Counted from the stretch's first letter, positions 25,384-36,204 are shown. The stretch: 64,000 nt of DNA from Flavobacterium aeripolare (GCF_013294025.1 NZ_JABSNL010000004.1:186001-250000); one strand, 5' to 3'. The notes: generated from the sequence alone by a model not told the origin. Program-made: numbers and translations.

Positions 25384-26178
25384 ATGCAATACGAAGGCGT
25401 ACTGACCAAGATGCAAACTGAATACGGAGACCCAATCCAGTACTACTTGGTTTTTGAAGACAGTTTTTTGAATGTGAACCAATTATTAGGTAAAGATATT
25501 TCGATAGATTTCTTGGGATATCAGTGTTTAAATTGTGGCAAAAAGAAAAAGATTTTTCGTCAAGGTTTTTGTTATGATTGTTTCTATTCTAGTGCTGCCG
25601 TTGGAGATTGGATTATGAAGCCGGAGTTAAGCACGGCACATTTAGACATCGAAGATCGAGATTTAGAATACGAAAAAAGAGTACAGCTACAACCTCATAT
25701 TGTGTATTTAGCGTTGTCTAGCGAAGTGAAAGTTGGGGTTACTCGTGGTACACAAATGCCAACTCGATGGATTGATCAAGGTGCAAACGAAGCGATCGCA
25801 ATCATCGAAGTACCTAATCGTTACCTAGCCGGAATCACCGAGGTAGCTTTAAAAAATCACTTTGCCGACAAAACAAACTGGCGCAAAATGCTAACTAATG
25901 ATGTTCCTCCAGCCGACTTAATCGCCGAGAGAGCGCAGCTAGAAAATCTAATTCCTGAGGAAGCGAGAAGCTATTTTAATTTAGATAAAAACGACTTGTA
26001 CCGCATGCACTATCCTGTGATAAACTATCCTGCTAAAGTCAAAAGCTTAAGTCTCGATAAAACACCTAGTTTTCAGGGTAAATTAACGGGAATAAAAGGG
26101 CAGTACTTGATTTTTGAAGATGGTACTGTATTTAATGTTCGCAGTTCTGAAGGGTATGTAGTACGCATTCAGGTGTAA
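25384..26178 (+). CDS. DUF2797 protein
   Basis: 264 aa. A four-Cys zinc-like knuckle lies at about residues 46-66 (CLNCGKKKKIFRQGFCYDC), followed by a GIY-YIG-like stretch (HIVYLALSSEVKVGVTR, then MPTRWIDQGA), as is typical of DUF2797. Such proteins are common in Flavobacteria and unstudied. The start ATG at 25384 lies 96 bp from the divergent GH3 gene. Confidence 0.85.
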   Translation: MQYEGVLTKMQTEYGDPIQYYLVFEDSFLNVNQLLGKDISIDFLGYQCLNCGKKKKIFRQGFCYDCFYSSAAVGDWIMKPELSTAHLDIEDRDLEYEKRVQLQPHIVYLALSSEVKVGVTRGTQMPTRWIDQGANEAIAIIEVPNRYLAGITEVALKNHFADKTNWRKMLTNDVPPADLIAERAQLENLIPEEARSYFNLDKNDLYRMHYPVINYPAKVKSLSLDKTPSFQGKLTGIKGQYLIFEDGTVFNVRSSEGYVVRIQV

Positions 26179-26192
26179 TAAGCAACTGTTTT

Positions 26193-26304
26193 GGGCGTGA
26201 CCTTAGATAAAATTTGTTCTAATTTTATCTAAGGTCGGGCTATTCGCTGTATCTTTTTTTCTTGAAAACAAGATAAAAAGGATGCCGCTACTATCCCTCA
26301 CGCA
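26193..26304 (+). repeat. Dispersed intergenic repeat, copy 2
   Basis: Starts GGGCGTG and ends CTATCCCTCACGCA. Its first internal hairpin is a perfect 15 bp inverted repeat (GACCTTAGATAAAAT with its complement). A second hairpin, around CTTG/CAAG, precedes GGATGCCGCTA. The ends match copies 1 and 3. Confidence 0.75.
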
Positions 26305-26341
26305 GTAGAATGCTAACCACAACGATTAGTTTAAATATCAC

Positions 26342-26385
26342 AAAAAAAGGGATGCACAATTAGCGTATTGTGCATCCCTTTTATT
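26342..26385. terminator. Strong bidirectional terminator between DUF2797 and AsmA genes
   Basis: AAAAGGGATGCACAAT pairs perfectly over 16 bp with ATTGTGCATCCCTTTT across a 6-base loop. A-rich and T-rich flanks let it work for both converging genes. Confidence 0.9.
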
Positions 26386-26409
26386 TGTGGTAATAATGAG
26401 TTTAAATAA

Positions 26410-29091
26410 CTATTTATCCTCTGTTTCCGTGGCTGGAGTAGTGGTTGCCGGCGGAGTAGTAGTTTTCTTTTTATTCAACAAGCCTTTTAATAAACTCGTA
26501 GCTTGTTTTTTGACTTCTACTTTTGCTTGTTCCTGTACTTCGGCTTTAGTTGTAGGTAACACTGTTTTAGAGCTGTCTCCAGGTTTTTTATTTTTGTTAA
26601 TCAAGTCGGTTAACTTGCTTGTTCCTTTGCTAATTAAAGCTGCTTTTTGCTGTTGGATTAATTGATTTGTTAAATTAGTCACGGCAGTTTTAAGATCGGT
26701 AGAGATTTTCGGACTTGAGAAATTCCCTGTCATTAAGGCGTTAATAGGTATGTTTTCTAATTTAGCTGCATCTGCGGGTGTTAACTTAGCTATTAATGCA
26801 TTAGCATCTGACCCAAGGTATTTTGCCGGTACATCAAATTTTAAACTATAGTTCATCGTTTGGTCAAAGCCATGCGTACCACCTATTGTTGCTTTAATGT
26901 CTTTGTATTTAATGTCAAACGGACGCACACTTACCTGTCCGTCTTTAAAAGTGATTGCAGCCTTTAAATCGTTAAAATTGATTTTGCTTAAATCTAAGAA
27001 CTTGATATTTGAAGTCAGCGCTGTCAATAAAGTCGAGTTACTAGCATTTACAGTCGTAGAAAGTAATTGACCTAATAAGTCTCCGGTTAAACTCTTAAGA
27101 TCCGGACTCATATCATTAGTCAGGTTTCCGTTTAACTTAATTGTTGAGTTTAATTTACCGTTAATAATTCCTGCAATAGGAGCTAGTTTTTTAAGCATGT
27201 CTAATTGCGTAAAAGACTGTGCGATGTCTACTTGATTCAATCCTAAATTCATGTCAAATACAGGTACTTTTCCTTTGGTAGACACAGATCCATTCAAACC
27301 AATATTTCCTCCAAAGATAGCTGTCTTTACATTTTCCATGGTTACCTTCTCGTCTTTCACAATTAGTTTTCCTGAGACGTCTTTTAAGGTTAAATTGTCA
27401 TACAAAACCGTATTGGCTTTCGCGCTAAGCGTACAATTTAAAAAAGCTGGAATCTTCATCGCGTCAGTTGCTTGTGGAGCTGTAGTAGCTGTTTTACCCT
27501 CGGTAGTTGTTTTACTTGCTGTAGCGCTTCCGGTAGTCATAAAATCGCTTACCGCAAGTTGGTTAGAAGACAAATTGAAGTTTCCTTTTAACTCTTGGTT
27601 TTTGAATATAAAGCCATAGAAATTCTCTAAAATTCCAGTTACGCTAATATCACTTTTACCAGTAGCGGCATTAAATTGTTTTAAGTTAACTTGGCTTGGA
27701 TTGAATTGTACTAGTGCTGTGCTAATGTTCAATGCTTTTCCGTTTTCATCGGTATATTTAAATCCAGATAAACTCATCGTACCTGCGTTATTGATATTCT
27801 GGTACTGACTTTTCTCTACAGATTGCATGTCAAATTTAGTAGTAACATCTGCCTTTAAAATCCCTGATAACGGCTTGTCTAACTTAATAGGATACGCTTG
27901 TGAAAGATTTCCTAAATTAACTGTTCCTTTCAACATTGCATCAACAACAGCATTTTGAGTAACATTAGTAATTTTTGCTTTAGCGTTAAAAACATCTTGA
28001 TCTATCTTGAAAGAAAGCTTATCGAGATTAACGTAAGTATCATTTAAAATTCCTGTTTCGTTGATAATTTTAGTGTCGATTACGATATTTTGAACTGATT
28101 TAGGCAAATCAGGATATTTAAAAGAGGCGTTATTTGATGCAATAGCAATACTGAATTTAGGAACAGTGGTGTCAGAATACCTTCCTTTAGCAAAACCAAC
28201 AATACTAAAATCTCCCGTAGTTTTCACGTTGTCTAAACTAGCAGCGTAAGCTGCAGGAATAACTCCTAGAAAGTTCTTAAATGACGATGTAGGTGTTTTG
28301 AATTTTAAGTCATAATCTTGTCCGCCTTCTACAATTTGGATAAATCCATCAAATGCAAGTGGCAATTGATTAATCAGTGCTTTATTTTCTTTAAAGCTGT
28401 ATTTGCTATTTTCTAGATCGATTCCTAAAACAGCATCAAGTGTCAATGCTACATTTTTCATGTAGTTCACCTTATCCATATCTAGTGATACCTTTGTTGT
28501 GGTCTTAGTAACCAAATCTAATTTTGATGCAGCAAAATCTCCAGTACCTTCATGATTAATGCTGTCCAGTACCAACTTAATCTTTGATGATTCATCGTAA
28601 TATTTAAACCTTAAGTTGTCTACTTTATAATTTTGGATATTCAATGATAATTTGCTATCGCCACTTTCGGTAGCAGGCTTGTCGTCTTTAATAGCAATGT
28701 CATAATTGCCTAAGCCGTCTTTATTAAATAAAATATTTACGACACCATTTTTAGTCGAGATTCCTTGAATATTCATGGTCTCGTTAGCATCTTTAAAAAG
28801 TTCTTTTACAGACATTTTTAAATCTAGTTCGCCAAGGGCAACTAAGGTGTCGCCAGCAAAAGGTGCTTTGTTAATAATTGTCAAACTATCTAGGGTTAAG
28901 CTTGCATTAGGGAAGTTTTTAAAAAGGCTCAAATTGGCGTCTTTAAAACTAACATTTGCATCAACTTTACTGTTGATAATTGTCGTAATCTTAGCGGTAA
29001 TCTGGTCTTTAAAAAAGTAAGGAATTGCAAATAGTGAAGCAACGAGTAGCAATAGCAAACCTGCAAGAACTTTTAATATTGTCTTTAACAT
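26410..29091 (-). CDS. AsmA family protein
   Basis: 893 aa. One N-terminal membrane anchor (ILKVLAGLLLLLVASLFAIPYFF) is followed by a very long repetitive beta-rich region, with the AsmA N-terminal pattern (FKDANLSLFKNFPNASLTLD) and a C-terminal AsmA-like block (GNFSSPKISTDLK near 830). The last ~50 residues are Lys/Thr/Pro-rich. AsmA-like proteins form long lipid-carrying grooves anchored in the inner membrane and affect outer-membrane lipid supply. The gene is its own unit, ending at the hairpin at 26342-26385. Confidence 0.9.
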   Translation of the reverse strand: MLKTILKVLAGLLLLLVASLFAIPYFFKDQITAKITTIINSKVDANVSFKDANLSLFKNFPNASLTLDSLTIINKAPFAGDTLVALGELDLKMSVKELFKDANETMNIQGISTKNGVVNILFNKDGLGNYDIAIKDDKPATESGDSKLSLNIQNYKVDNLRFKYYDESSKIKLVLDSINHEGTGDFAASKLDLVTKTTTKVSLDMDKVNYMKNVALTLDAVLGIDLENSKYSFKENKALINQLPLAFDGFIQIVEGGQDYDLKFKTPTSSFKNFLGVIPAAYAASLDNVKTTGDFSIVGFAKGRYSDTTVPKFSIAIASNNASFKYPDLPKSVQNIVIDTKIINETGILNDTYVNLDKLSFKIDQDVFNAKAKITNVTQNAVVDAMLKGTVNLGNLSQAYPIKLDKPLSGILKADVTTKFDMQSVEKSQYQNINNAGTMSLSGFKYTDENGKALNISTALVQFNPSQVNLKQFNAATGKSDISVTGILENFYGFIFKNQELKGNFNLSSNQLAVSDFMTTGSATASKTTTEGKTATTAPQATDAMKIPAFLNCTLSAKANTVLYDNLTLKDVSGKLIVKDEKVTMENVKTAIFGGNIGLNGSVSTKGKVPVFDMNLGLNQVDIAQSFTQLDMLKKLAPIAGIINGKLNSTIKLNGNLTNDMSPDLKSLTGDLLGQLLSTTVNASNSTLLTALTSNIKFLDLSKINFNDLKAAITFKDGQVSVRPFDIKYKDIKATIGGTHGFDQTMNYSLKFDVPAKYLGSDANALIAKLTPADAAKLENIPINALMTGNFSSPKISTDLKTAVTNLTNQLIQQQKAALISKGTSKLTDLINKNKKPGDSSKTVLPTTKAEVQEQAKVEVKKQATSLLKGLLNKKKTTTPPATTTPATETEDK

Positions 29092-29251
29092 ATTGTTTTT
29101 TTAATTTATTTAATACTGTAATGATGAAATTAACATCGTTAAGAGTACAAAAATAGCATTTTAACAATACTAGGCTTTTAAAATTTTCACAAATGTATGT
29201 TTAGGGGTGGTTACAGCTACTTGTAAAGCATGTGACTGCTGAGTTTATCGC

Positions 29252-29286
29252 AAAAAAAAATCCGCTACAAAATAAGTAGCGGATTT
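29252..29286 (-). terminator. Terminator after sppA
   Basis: AAATCCGCTAC pairs with GTAGCGGATTT, with the T run on the minus strand. Confidence 0.88.
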
Positions 29287-29305
29287 GAATTTTGGTTAGT
29301 GCTAA

Positions 29306-31063
29306 CTATTGAATGCTAATTTCAAATGGCATTAAAGCTTGAACACCTTTTTGCGTTTGCATCTTTTTAACTTTTTGCATTAAGATGTAATTCTCTTCAC
29401 CAATTTCTTGAATGAATGATTCTTTAGTCTTAGCAAATGGCAATCCAGATAGCATGTCATTAAAGTTCTTTTTGTATTCAGGATAGTTTTGTGTGCTGTA
29501 TGTTTTTGTTTTCGATAAAGAAGCGGCTTCTTTAATAGCTGCATCTAAACCACCTATTTTATCTACAAGACCAATTTTTATCGCTTCTGAACCAGACCAA
29601 ACTCTACCTTGAGCAATAGCGTCAACTTGTTCAAAGGTCATTTTTCTACCTTCGGCTACGTGATTCACAAAAGTTTTGTAAATGTATTCTACACCTTCAA
29701 GAGTAACGGCTTTGAAATTTTCGTCTAATGGAACAAAAGGGCTATAAGCGGCAGCATTTTTATTAGTATTTACTTGCTCCACATGAATACCTATTCTTGA
29801 CGTTAGTTTGCTAAAATTAGGTAGTATTCCAAAAACACCAATTGAACCAGTGATCGTGTTGTTTTCGGCAAATATTGTTGATGCGTTGCAAGCGATGTAA
29901 TAGCCTCCAGATGCGGCATAATTACCCATTGAAACAACTACCGGTTTTACTTTTTTAGTCAACTCAACTTCTCTCCATATTAAGTCAGATGTAAGTGCGC
30001 TACCACCCGGACTATCAATACGAAGCACAACTGCTTTTACTTTTTTATTCTCTCTAGCTTCTTGTAATGATCTGCGCATAGATCCTTCACCAATAGTGTT
30101 TACATCACCTTCACCACTTTGAATTTCGCCCTGAGCATAGATAACGGCGATTTGATTATCACCTTCAATTTTTTCTGATGTTGTTACTGTTTTTTTAGTG
30201 TAGTCAACAATCGAAATTTTATTATATTCTTTATCGCTAGCTACTTTTAATCTCTTTTTAATGTCGTTATGGTATACATCTTCATAAGCAATGATATCTA
30301 CCATTTTAGTTGCCTTTGCCATCTCTGGCGTACGAGCTAATAATCCATCTGCGATTTCGTTTAATCTTGCTACTGATAGGTTTCTACTTTTCGAAATATC
30401 AGCAGTTATAGAGGTCCATATTGACGTCAATAAGGCTGTTACTTGTTCTCTATTTGCAGGACTCATTTCGTTTTCTAAGAAAGGTTCTACGGCGCTTTTA
30501 TATTTTCCGTGACGGATAACCTCCATTTTGATTCCTGACTTTTCTTGTAGGTCTTTGTAAAACATTACTTCTGATGATAAACCTTTAAAGTCCATGTCTC
30601 CCACTGGATTTAAGTAAACGGTATTGGCAACCGAATTAATATAATAGGCTTTTTGCGAATACGTATTAGCATAAGAAAGTATGAACTTCCCTGATTTTTT
30701 AAAATCTTCTAGTGCATCTCTTAACTCTTTACTTTGAGCCATACCTAAAGATGATTCTTGATTTAAAATAGAAATACCTTTGATGTCATCATCGGTTTTT
30801 GCAGTTGCTATGGCATGAATAATGTCTATAACGCCTACTTTTTCATTGTCAGAAAAAATGGTAACCCAAGGGTCTTCGTATTTACCGGCAAAATCATAAC
30901 TGATATTTTTTAAGTCAAGTTGAATAACAGAATTTTCTTTTACTGTAACTTCTTCAGAGTCGCCTCCAAAAACTGCTCCTATGAAAATGATTCCAAAGAA
31001 AAAGAGCATACAGAATACAAATAAGCCAATTATAGTGGCTAATACATTTCCTAAAAACTTCAT
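29306..31063 (-). CDS. sppA: Signal peptide peptidase SppA, 67 kDa type
   Basis: 585 aa. An N-terminal membrane anchor (~8-33) is followed by two S49 protease domains in tandem, as in E. coli SppA. The catalytic Lys is Lys189 (GKYKSAVEPF) in the first domain and the nucleophile Ser385 (NYAASGGYYIA) in the second. RIDSPGGSALTSD and TGSIGVFG are also conserved. It degrades signal peptides left in the membrane. It is a single unit with its own terminator. Confidence 0.95.
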   Translation of the reverse strand: MKFLGNVLATIIGLFVFCMLFFFGIIFIGAVFGGDSEEVTVKENSVIQLDLKNISYDFAGKYEDPWVTIFSDNEKVGVIDIIHAIATAKTDDDIKGISILNQESSLGMAQSKELRDALEDFKKSGKFILSYANTYSQKAYYINSVANTVYLNPVGDMDFKGLSSEVMFYKDLQEKSGIKMEVIRHGKYKSAVEPFLENEMSPANREQVTALLTSIWTSITADISKSRNLSVARLNEIADGLLARTPEMAKATKMVDIIAYEDVYHNDIKKRLKVASDKEYNKISIVDYTKKTVTTSEKIEGDNQIAVIYAQGEIQSGEGDVNTIGEGSMRRSLQEARENKKVKAVVLRIDSPGGSALTSDLIWREVELTKKVKPVVVSMGNYAASGGYYIACNASTIFAENNTITGSIGVFGILPNFSKLTSRIGIHVEQVNTNKNAAAYSPFVPLDENFKAVTLEGVEYIYKTFVNHVAEGRKMTFEQVDAIAQGRVWSGSEAIKIGLVDKIGGLDAAIKEAASLSKTKTYSTQNYPEYKKNFNDMLSGLPFAKTKESFIQEIGEENYILMQKVKKMQTQKGVQALMPFEISIQ

Positions 31064-31202
31064 AACTATATTTTTATTAATAAGTAGTGTAATTGGGGTA
31101 ATTGTTACAGCGGACTGCTGTTTTTATTTTTAAAATAATAAGGTAACACTTTATCCAAAGATAGGGCAATTCTAAAATTGTTTTAGTTAATTTGTCCTTA
31201 AT

Positions 31203-32342
31203 ATGAAAGTACAGCATCAGGTTATATTAGCTATTGGGAGCAATCAAGGCGATCGTCTTGAGAATATCAAACATTCTTTACAATTGATCCATCAAGAGGT
31301 GGGAACAGTAGTCAGGGTGTCATCACTTTATGAATCACCATCATGGGGATTTGAAAGTGATGCGTTTTATAATTGCGCGGTATTGATTCATACTTTTAGT
31401 ACTGCAGAAGTTGTGTTAAACCAAATTCTAGAATTAGAAAAAAAGTTAGGGCGCATACGATTGGAGCAAGAAGGATACCAAGCTAGATTGATAGATATTG
31501 ATTTAATCTTTTTTGACGATGAAGTAATTGCTACTAGTAATTTGCAAGTTCCACATCCTTTATTGCAAGAAAGAAACTTTGTACTATTGCCGCTTGCTGA
31601 TTTAAAACTAGATATTGTACATCCTGTTTTAAAGAAAACAATCAAAGAATTAGTTGCTGCATCGGTTGATGATAGTGTGTGCGTAACTATTGGGACTTTA
31701 CAAAACCCGCTTAGGGATATCCCATTAGAAAATTACAATTACATCGCTTTTGAAGGGAATATTGGTGCTGGGAAAACAACTTTAACTAATAAAATAGCCG
31801 AAGATTTTAATGCTAAAACAGTACTAGAGCGCTTTGCTGATAACCCTTTTTTGCCTAAATTTTACGAAGATCAAAATAGGTATGCGTTTCCGCTAGAAAT
31901 GTCTTTTCTAGCAGATAGATACCAGCAGTTATCAGATGATTTAGCGCAATTTGATTTGTTCAAAGATTTTCTAGTAGCCGACTATCATATTTTTAAATCA
32001 TTGATATTTGCTAAGATCACTCTTGCAGATGATGAATATCGCTTGTACCGCAATTTATTTGATATTATATATAAGGAAATGCCCAAGCCAGACCTTTATG
32101 TGTATTTATATCAAAATTCAGATCGACTACTTCAAAATATTAAAAAACGTGGTCGCGATTATGAGCAAAATATTGCAGCAGACTATTTAGATAAAATCAA
32201 CAGCGGTTATCTAGACTATATTAAATCTCAAAAAGATTTGAATGTTTTAATCGTGGATGTTTCTGATAAAGACTTTGTCAAAAACCAATCGGATTACCTT
32301 TTTATTCTGGACGAAATTCGAAAAAAGCTCGCTTCAAATTAA
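31203..32342 (+). CDS. folK: FolK-deoxynucleoside kinase fusion
   Basis: 379 aa, with two enzymes in one chain. Residues 1-~160 are HPPK (FolK): ILAIGSNQGDRLENI, SWGFESDAFYN, ARLIDIDLIFFDDE and VPHPLLQERNFVLLPL. FolK pyrophosphorylates the pterin precursor of folate. Residues ~178-379 are a deoxynucleoside kinase: P-loop GNIGAGKTT at 185-193, ERFADNPFLPKFYED, and a later KKRGRDYEQ lid. The fusion joins folate synthesis and nucleotide salvage, and I know it from other Flavobacteriaceae. Its stop overlaps the converging TrmH-family gene by 4 bases. Confidence 0.93.
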   Translation: MKVQHQVILAIGSNQGDRLENIKHSLQLIHQEVGTVVRVSSLYESPSWGFESDAFYNCAVLIHTFSTAEVVLNQILELEKKLGRIRLEQEGYQARLIDIDLIFFDDEVIATSNLQVPHPLLQERNFVLLPLADLKLDIVHPVLKKTIKELVAASVDDSVCVTIGTLQNPLRDIPLENYNYIAFEGNIGAGKTTLTNKIAEDFNAKTVLERFADNPFLPKFYEDQNRYAFPLEMSFLADRYQQLSDDLAQFDLFKDFLVADYHIFKSLIFAKITLADDEYRLYRNLFDIIYKEMPKPDLYVYLYQNSDRLLQNIKKRGRDYEQNIAADYLDKINSGYLDYIKSQKDLNVLIVDVSDKDFVKNQSDYLFILDEIRKKLASN

Positions 32343-32869
32343 TACTTGAATTGCTTGAATAGGTCCCAAATTACGATTCCTGCACTTACTGAAATATTCA
32401 AGGAGTGCTTCGTTCCTAATTGCGGAATTTCGATACAGCCATCGCATAGTGCCACTGCTTCTTGATTTACACCGTGTACTTCGTTCCCAAAAACGACTGC
32501 GTAACGCTGCGAAGGATCGATTGTAAAACGCTGTAAAAATGTTGCACTTTCTACTTGCTCGATTGCTAGCGTGATCACATTATCGTTTTTTAATTTTTGA
32601 ATTACTTCCAATACATTTTCGTGATGTTCCCAACTCACAGTTTCTGTAGCGCCTAATGCGGTTTTGTGAATTTCCTTGTTAGGAGGAGTGGCAGTGATTC
32701 CGCACAGATATATTTTTTCGATTAAAAAAGCATCTGAAGTTCTAAAAACAGAACCAATATTGTGCAAACTTCTAATGTCGTCAAGTATAATCGTGATTGG
32801 GGTCTTGTCTGATTGTTTAAATGCCTCGACACTTTTACGCTCTAACTCGCTATTCTCTAATTTTCTCAT
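32339..32869 (-). CDS. TrmH-family (SpoU) RNA 2'-O-methyltransferase
   Basis: 176 aa. The SPOUT motifs are all present: ILDDIRSLHNIGSVFRTSDAF (motif 1), YAVVFGNEVHGV (motif 2) and EIPQLGTKHSLNISVSAGI (motif 3). There is no N-terminal substrate-binding domain. It transfers methyl from SAM to a ribose in tRNA or rRNA; the target cannot be read from the sequence. The 3' end overlaps folK by 4 bases. Confidence 0.92.
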   Translation of the reverse strand: MRKLENSELERKSVEAFKQSDKTPITIILDDIRSLHNIGSVFRTSDAFLIEKIYLCGITATPPNKEIHKTALGATETVSWEHHENVLEVIQKLKNDNVITLAIEQVESATFLQRFTIDPSQRYAVVFGNEVHGVNQEAVALCDGCIEIPQLGTKHSLNISVSAGIVIWDLFKQFKY

Positions 32870-32883
32870 GCTATTTTGTTTGT

Positions 32884-32918
32884 TGTAAAAAAAAAGCTTC
32901 CGTGTGAGGGAAGCTTTT
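32884..32918 (-). terminator. Terminator after the DUF1573 gene
   Basis: AAAAGCTTCC pairs with GGAAGCTTTT across GTGTGA, with eight T on the minus strand. It also separates that gene from the TrmH-family gene downstream. Confidence 0.88.
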
Positions 32919-32938
32919 AAAAATATATTTTAGAGCTA

Positions 32939-33373
32939 TTAGCTTTTTGCAGCTGCATCAGCTAATACTTCACCTTTAATAGTAAGTACTTTTGTAGGTT
33001 GTCCTGCAGCGTTTGACGTTACAGTTACTGTTTTAGTAAATTGACCTACTCTATCAGTAGCATATTTTACACCAATCACACCTTTTGCACCAGGAGCAAT
33101 AGGCTCTCTTGGAGAAGTAGGAACTGTACAACCACAAGAACCTTGAGTGTTTGTAATGATTAATGGCTTGTTACCGTTATTTGTAAATACAAATTCACGT
33201 TTTCCATCTGCGTTGTGTGCAATTTTACCGTAATCGATAGTTTCATTAACAAATGTCATTCCAGCTCCATCAACTTTAGCAGTTGCAGCTTTAACTTTTT
33301 TAGTAGTTTCTTGAGCTTGAGAAGTTGTAACTCCTAAAACAACTAGCATTGCAAGTGTAAGTATTTTTTTCAT
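32939..33373 (-). CDS. DUF1573 exported protein
   Basis: 144 aa. A signal peptide (ILTLAMLVVLGVTTSQA) leads to an Ig-like DUF1573 domain: TIDYGKIAHNADGKREFVFTN, then GSCGCTVP with the conserved Cys-Gly-Cys, then a beta-rich end. Proteins of this type are frequent in Bacteroidota envelopes; their role is unknown. It is divergent from mutS, with 159 bp between the starts. Confidence 0.9.
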   Translation of the reverse strand: MKKILTLAMLVVLGVTTSQAQETTKKVKAATAKVDGAGMTFVNETIDYGKIAHNADGKREFVFTNNGNKPLIITNTQGSCGCTVPTSPREPIAPGAKGVIGVKYATDRVGQFTKTVTVTSNAAGQPTKVLTIKGEVLADAAAKS

Positions 33374-33532
33374 GATTTTAATTTTATAATTATTTCAACA
33401 AATTTAAAGAAAAAATCGTGCCAATAACTTAAAATTACCCTAAAAGTCGTTATTTTTTTTATAGTAATTCGTTATTGAAGATATAATATTTAAATTCGCT
33501 GCTGTAATAAACATCATTTAAAAGTAAATATT

Positions 33533-36139
33533 TTGGCAGCCAAAGATAAAGTCGTTAAGGAAACTCCGTTGATGAAACAATATAATGATATAAAAAGAAA
33601 GTATCCTGATGCTTGCTTATTATTTCGTGTAGGTGATTTCTATGAAACCTTTGGGGAGGATGCAGTGCGAGCGTCTAAGATTCTCGGGATTACCTTAACA
33701 AAGCGTGGGGCAGGATCTGAAACAGAAACGGCTCTCGCTGGTTTTCCGCATCATTCGATAAATACCTATTTGCCAAAATTAGTAAAAGCAGGTTTGCGTG
33801 TCGCTATTTGTGATCAGTTAGAAGATCCTAAAATGACTAAAACTATCGTAAAACGTGGCGTTACTGAGTTAGTTACTCCTGGTGTTTCTATGAATGATGA
33901 AGTATTGCAGTCTAAAACTAATAATTTTTTAGCATCAGTTTACTTTGCTAATAAATCTATAGGGATTGCCTTTCTTGATGTGTCTACAGGTGAGTTTTTA
34001 ACAGCTCAGGGAAATGCAGAGTATATTGATAAACTATTACAAAATTTCAATCCTTCAGAGGTTTTAATACCTAAAAATAACAAAAGTGATTTTAAACAAG
34101 CTTTTGGTGAAGACTATCACAGTTTTTATTTAGAGGATTGGATTTATAAAGAAGATTATGCATTTGAGACTTTGACTAAACATTTTCAAACCATCTCTTT
34201 AAAAGGTTTTGGTGTCGAAGATTTAAAAGAAGGAGTAATTGCGTCAGGAGCAATCTTATATTATTTAGGAGAAACACAGCATAACAGAGTGCAGCACATC
34301 ACCGCAATTCAGCGTATTGCCGAAGATGCTTATGTATGGATGGATCGCTTTACGATTCGTAATTTAGAGTTGTATCATAGTTATAATCCTAATGCGGTTA
34401 CATTACTAGATGTGATCGATAAAACGCTTTCGCCAATGGGTGGTCGTTTATTAAAAAGATGGTTAGCATTGCCTTTAAAGGAGGCTTCAAAAATAAAAAG
34501 TCGCCATCAAGTGGTTGCTTATCTCCAAGAAAATCAAGAAGTACTGCAGCTAATGCAGTCTCAAATTAAACAAATCTCTGATCTAGAGCGTTTGATTTCT
34601 AAAATCGCAGCCGGAAAAGTATCGCCTCGCGAGGTGGTGTATCTTAAAGAATCATTAGATGCTGTTATTCCTATGAAAACATTGGCTCTAGCAAGTTCTC
34701 AGGAAGCTGTAAAAGTAATTGGGGATAGTTTGCATAGCTGTGATTTGTTGCGTGAAAAAATTAAAGTTACGTTAAATCAAGATGCTCCTGTGGCTGTTGC
34801 CAAAGGGAATGCGATTGCTAAGGGTATTAGTGCAGAGCTTGATGAGTTAAGAGCAATATCTACCTCTGGAAAAGAATTCCTTGAAGGAATAGAAGCGCGT
34901 GAATCACAGCGCACCGGAATTACCTCTTTAAAAATTTCGTTTAATAACGTCTTTGGTTATTATATCGAAGTAAGGAACACCCATAAAGATAAGGTACCTA
35001 CAGAGTGGATTAGAAAGCAAACGCTAGTAAATGCAGAGCGTTATATTACCGAAGAGTTAAAAGAGTATGAAGCTAAAATCCTTGGAGCCGAAGAGAAAAT
35101 TCATAAAATCGAAGCCGAGTTATTTGAGCAACTAGTGGCTTGGATTGCTACTTATATTAAGCCAGTACAGTTAAATGCTAACTTAGTTGCGCAACTAGAT
35201 TGCCTGTGTTCGTTTACACAGTTAGCGATCGAAAATAAATACAGCTGTCCAGAATTAGACGATACATTCGAATTAGAAATAAAAAATGGTAGGCATCCTG
35301 TTATCGAAAAACAGCTGCCAGTTGGTACGTCTTATATTGCTAATGATGTGTACTTAGATCGTGAAACCCAGCAATTAATTATGATTACAGGTCCGAATAT
35401 GTCTGGTAAATCGGCTATTTTGCGTCAAACGGCACTTATTGTACTACTGGCCCAAATGGGAAGTTTTGTTCCTGCAGACAGTGTGCGAATGGGTGTTGTG
35501 GATAAGATTTTTACTCGAGTAGGGGCGAGTGACAATATCTCAATGGGGGAATCTACTTTCATGGTCGAGATGAATGAGACGGCTTCTATCTTGAATAATA
35601 TTTCTGATCGAAGTTTAGTGCTTCTGGATGAGATAGGTCGTGGAACGAGCACCTATGACGGAATCTCGATTGCTTGGGCTATTGCCGAGTTTTTACACGA
35701 GCATCCTTCAAGACCTAAAACGCTCTTTGCTACACATTACCACGAGCTAAATGAAATGACAGAGTCACTTTCAAGAATTCAAAACTATAATGTAGCAGTA
35801 AAAGAATTAAAAGACAATGTGCTTTTTATTCGAAAATTAGTAAAAGGCGGTAGTGCGCATAGTTTCGGAATTCATGTAGCGAAGATGGCTGGTATGCCTC
35901 AAATTGTTTTGTTAAAAGCGCAGAAGATTTTGAAGAAGCTTGAGAAAAATCATTCGGGAGAAGTTTTAAACGGAATTAAGGCAGAGCAAGACGAAATGCA
36001 AATGAGTTTTTTCAATTTAGACGACCCTTTATTAGAAGAGATAAAAGAGGAAATATTAAACTTAGATGTTAATACAATCACGCCTGTAGAAGCATTAATG
36101 AAGCTGAATGAAATAAAAAGAATGATCACTAGAAAATAA
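33533..36139 (+). CDS. mutS: DNA mismatch repair protein MutS (TTG start)
   Basis: 868 aa. The mismatch-reading Phe-x-Glu motif lies in [11 protein letters not shown] near residue 38. The ATPase has Walker A GPNMSGKS at 620-627, then STFMVEMNE, Walker [15 protein letters not shown] and THYHEL. The start is TTG at 33533: the frame upstream has no ATG before an in-frame TAA at 33491, and the residues after the TTG ([15 protein letters not shown]) are family-typical. It recognises mismatches and calls in MutL. Confidence 0.96.
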   Translation: MAAKDKVVKETPLMKQYNDIKRKYPDACLLFRVGDFYETFGEDAVRASKILGITLTKRGAGSETETALAGFPHHSINTYLPKLVKAGLRVAICDQLEDPKMTKTIVKRGVTELVTPGVSMNDEVLQSKTNNFLASVYFANKSIGIAFLDVSTGEFLTAQGNAEYIDKLLQNFNPSEVLIPKNNKSDFKQAFGEDYHSFYLEDWIYKEDYAFETLTKHFQTISLKGFGVEDLKEGVIASGAILYYLGETQHNRVQHITAIQRIAEDAYVWMDRFTIRNLELYHSYNPNAVTLLDVIDKTLSPMGGRLLKRWLALPLKEASKIKSRHQVVAYLQENQEVLQLMQSQIKQISDLERLISKIAAGKVSPREVVYLKESLDAVIPMKTLALASSQEAVKVIGDSLHSCDLLREKIKVTLNQDAPVAVAKGNAIAKGISAELDELRAISTSGKEFLEGIEARESQRTGITSLKISFNNVFGYYIEVRNTHKDKVPTEWIRKQTLVNAERYITEELKEYEAKILGAEEKIHKIEAELFEQLVAWIATYIKPVQLNANLVAQLDCLCSFTQLAIENKYSCPELDDTFELEIKNGRHPVIEKQLPVGTSYIANDVYLDRETQQLIMITGPNMSGKSAILRQTALIVLLAQMGSFVPADSVRMGVVDKIFTRVGASDNISMGESTFMVEMNETASILNNISDRSLVLLDEIGRGTSTYDGISIAWAIAEFLHEHPSRPKTLFATHYHELNEMTESLSRIQNYNVAVKELKDNVLFIRKLVKGGSAHSFGIHVAKMAGMPQIVLLKAQKILKKLEKNHSGEVLNGIKAEQDEMQMSFFNLDDPLLEEIKEEILNLDVNTITPVEALMKLNEIKRMITRK

Positions 36140-36204
36140 TTTATTTTTAAAGTTTAGGTTATCAGAGTATTATAAAATAATTAAAAATATTATTTCTAAA
36201 GTAC

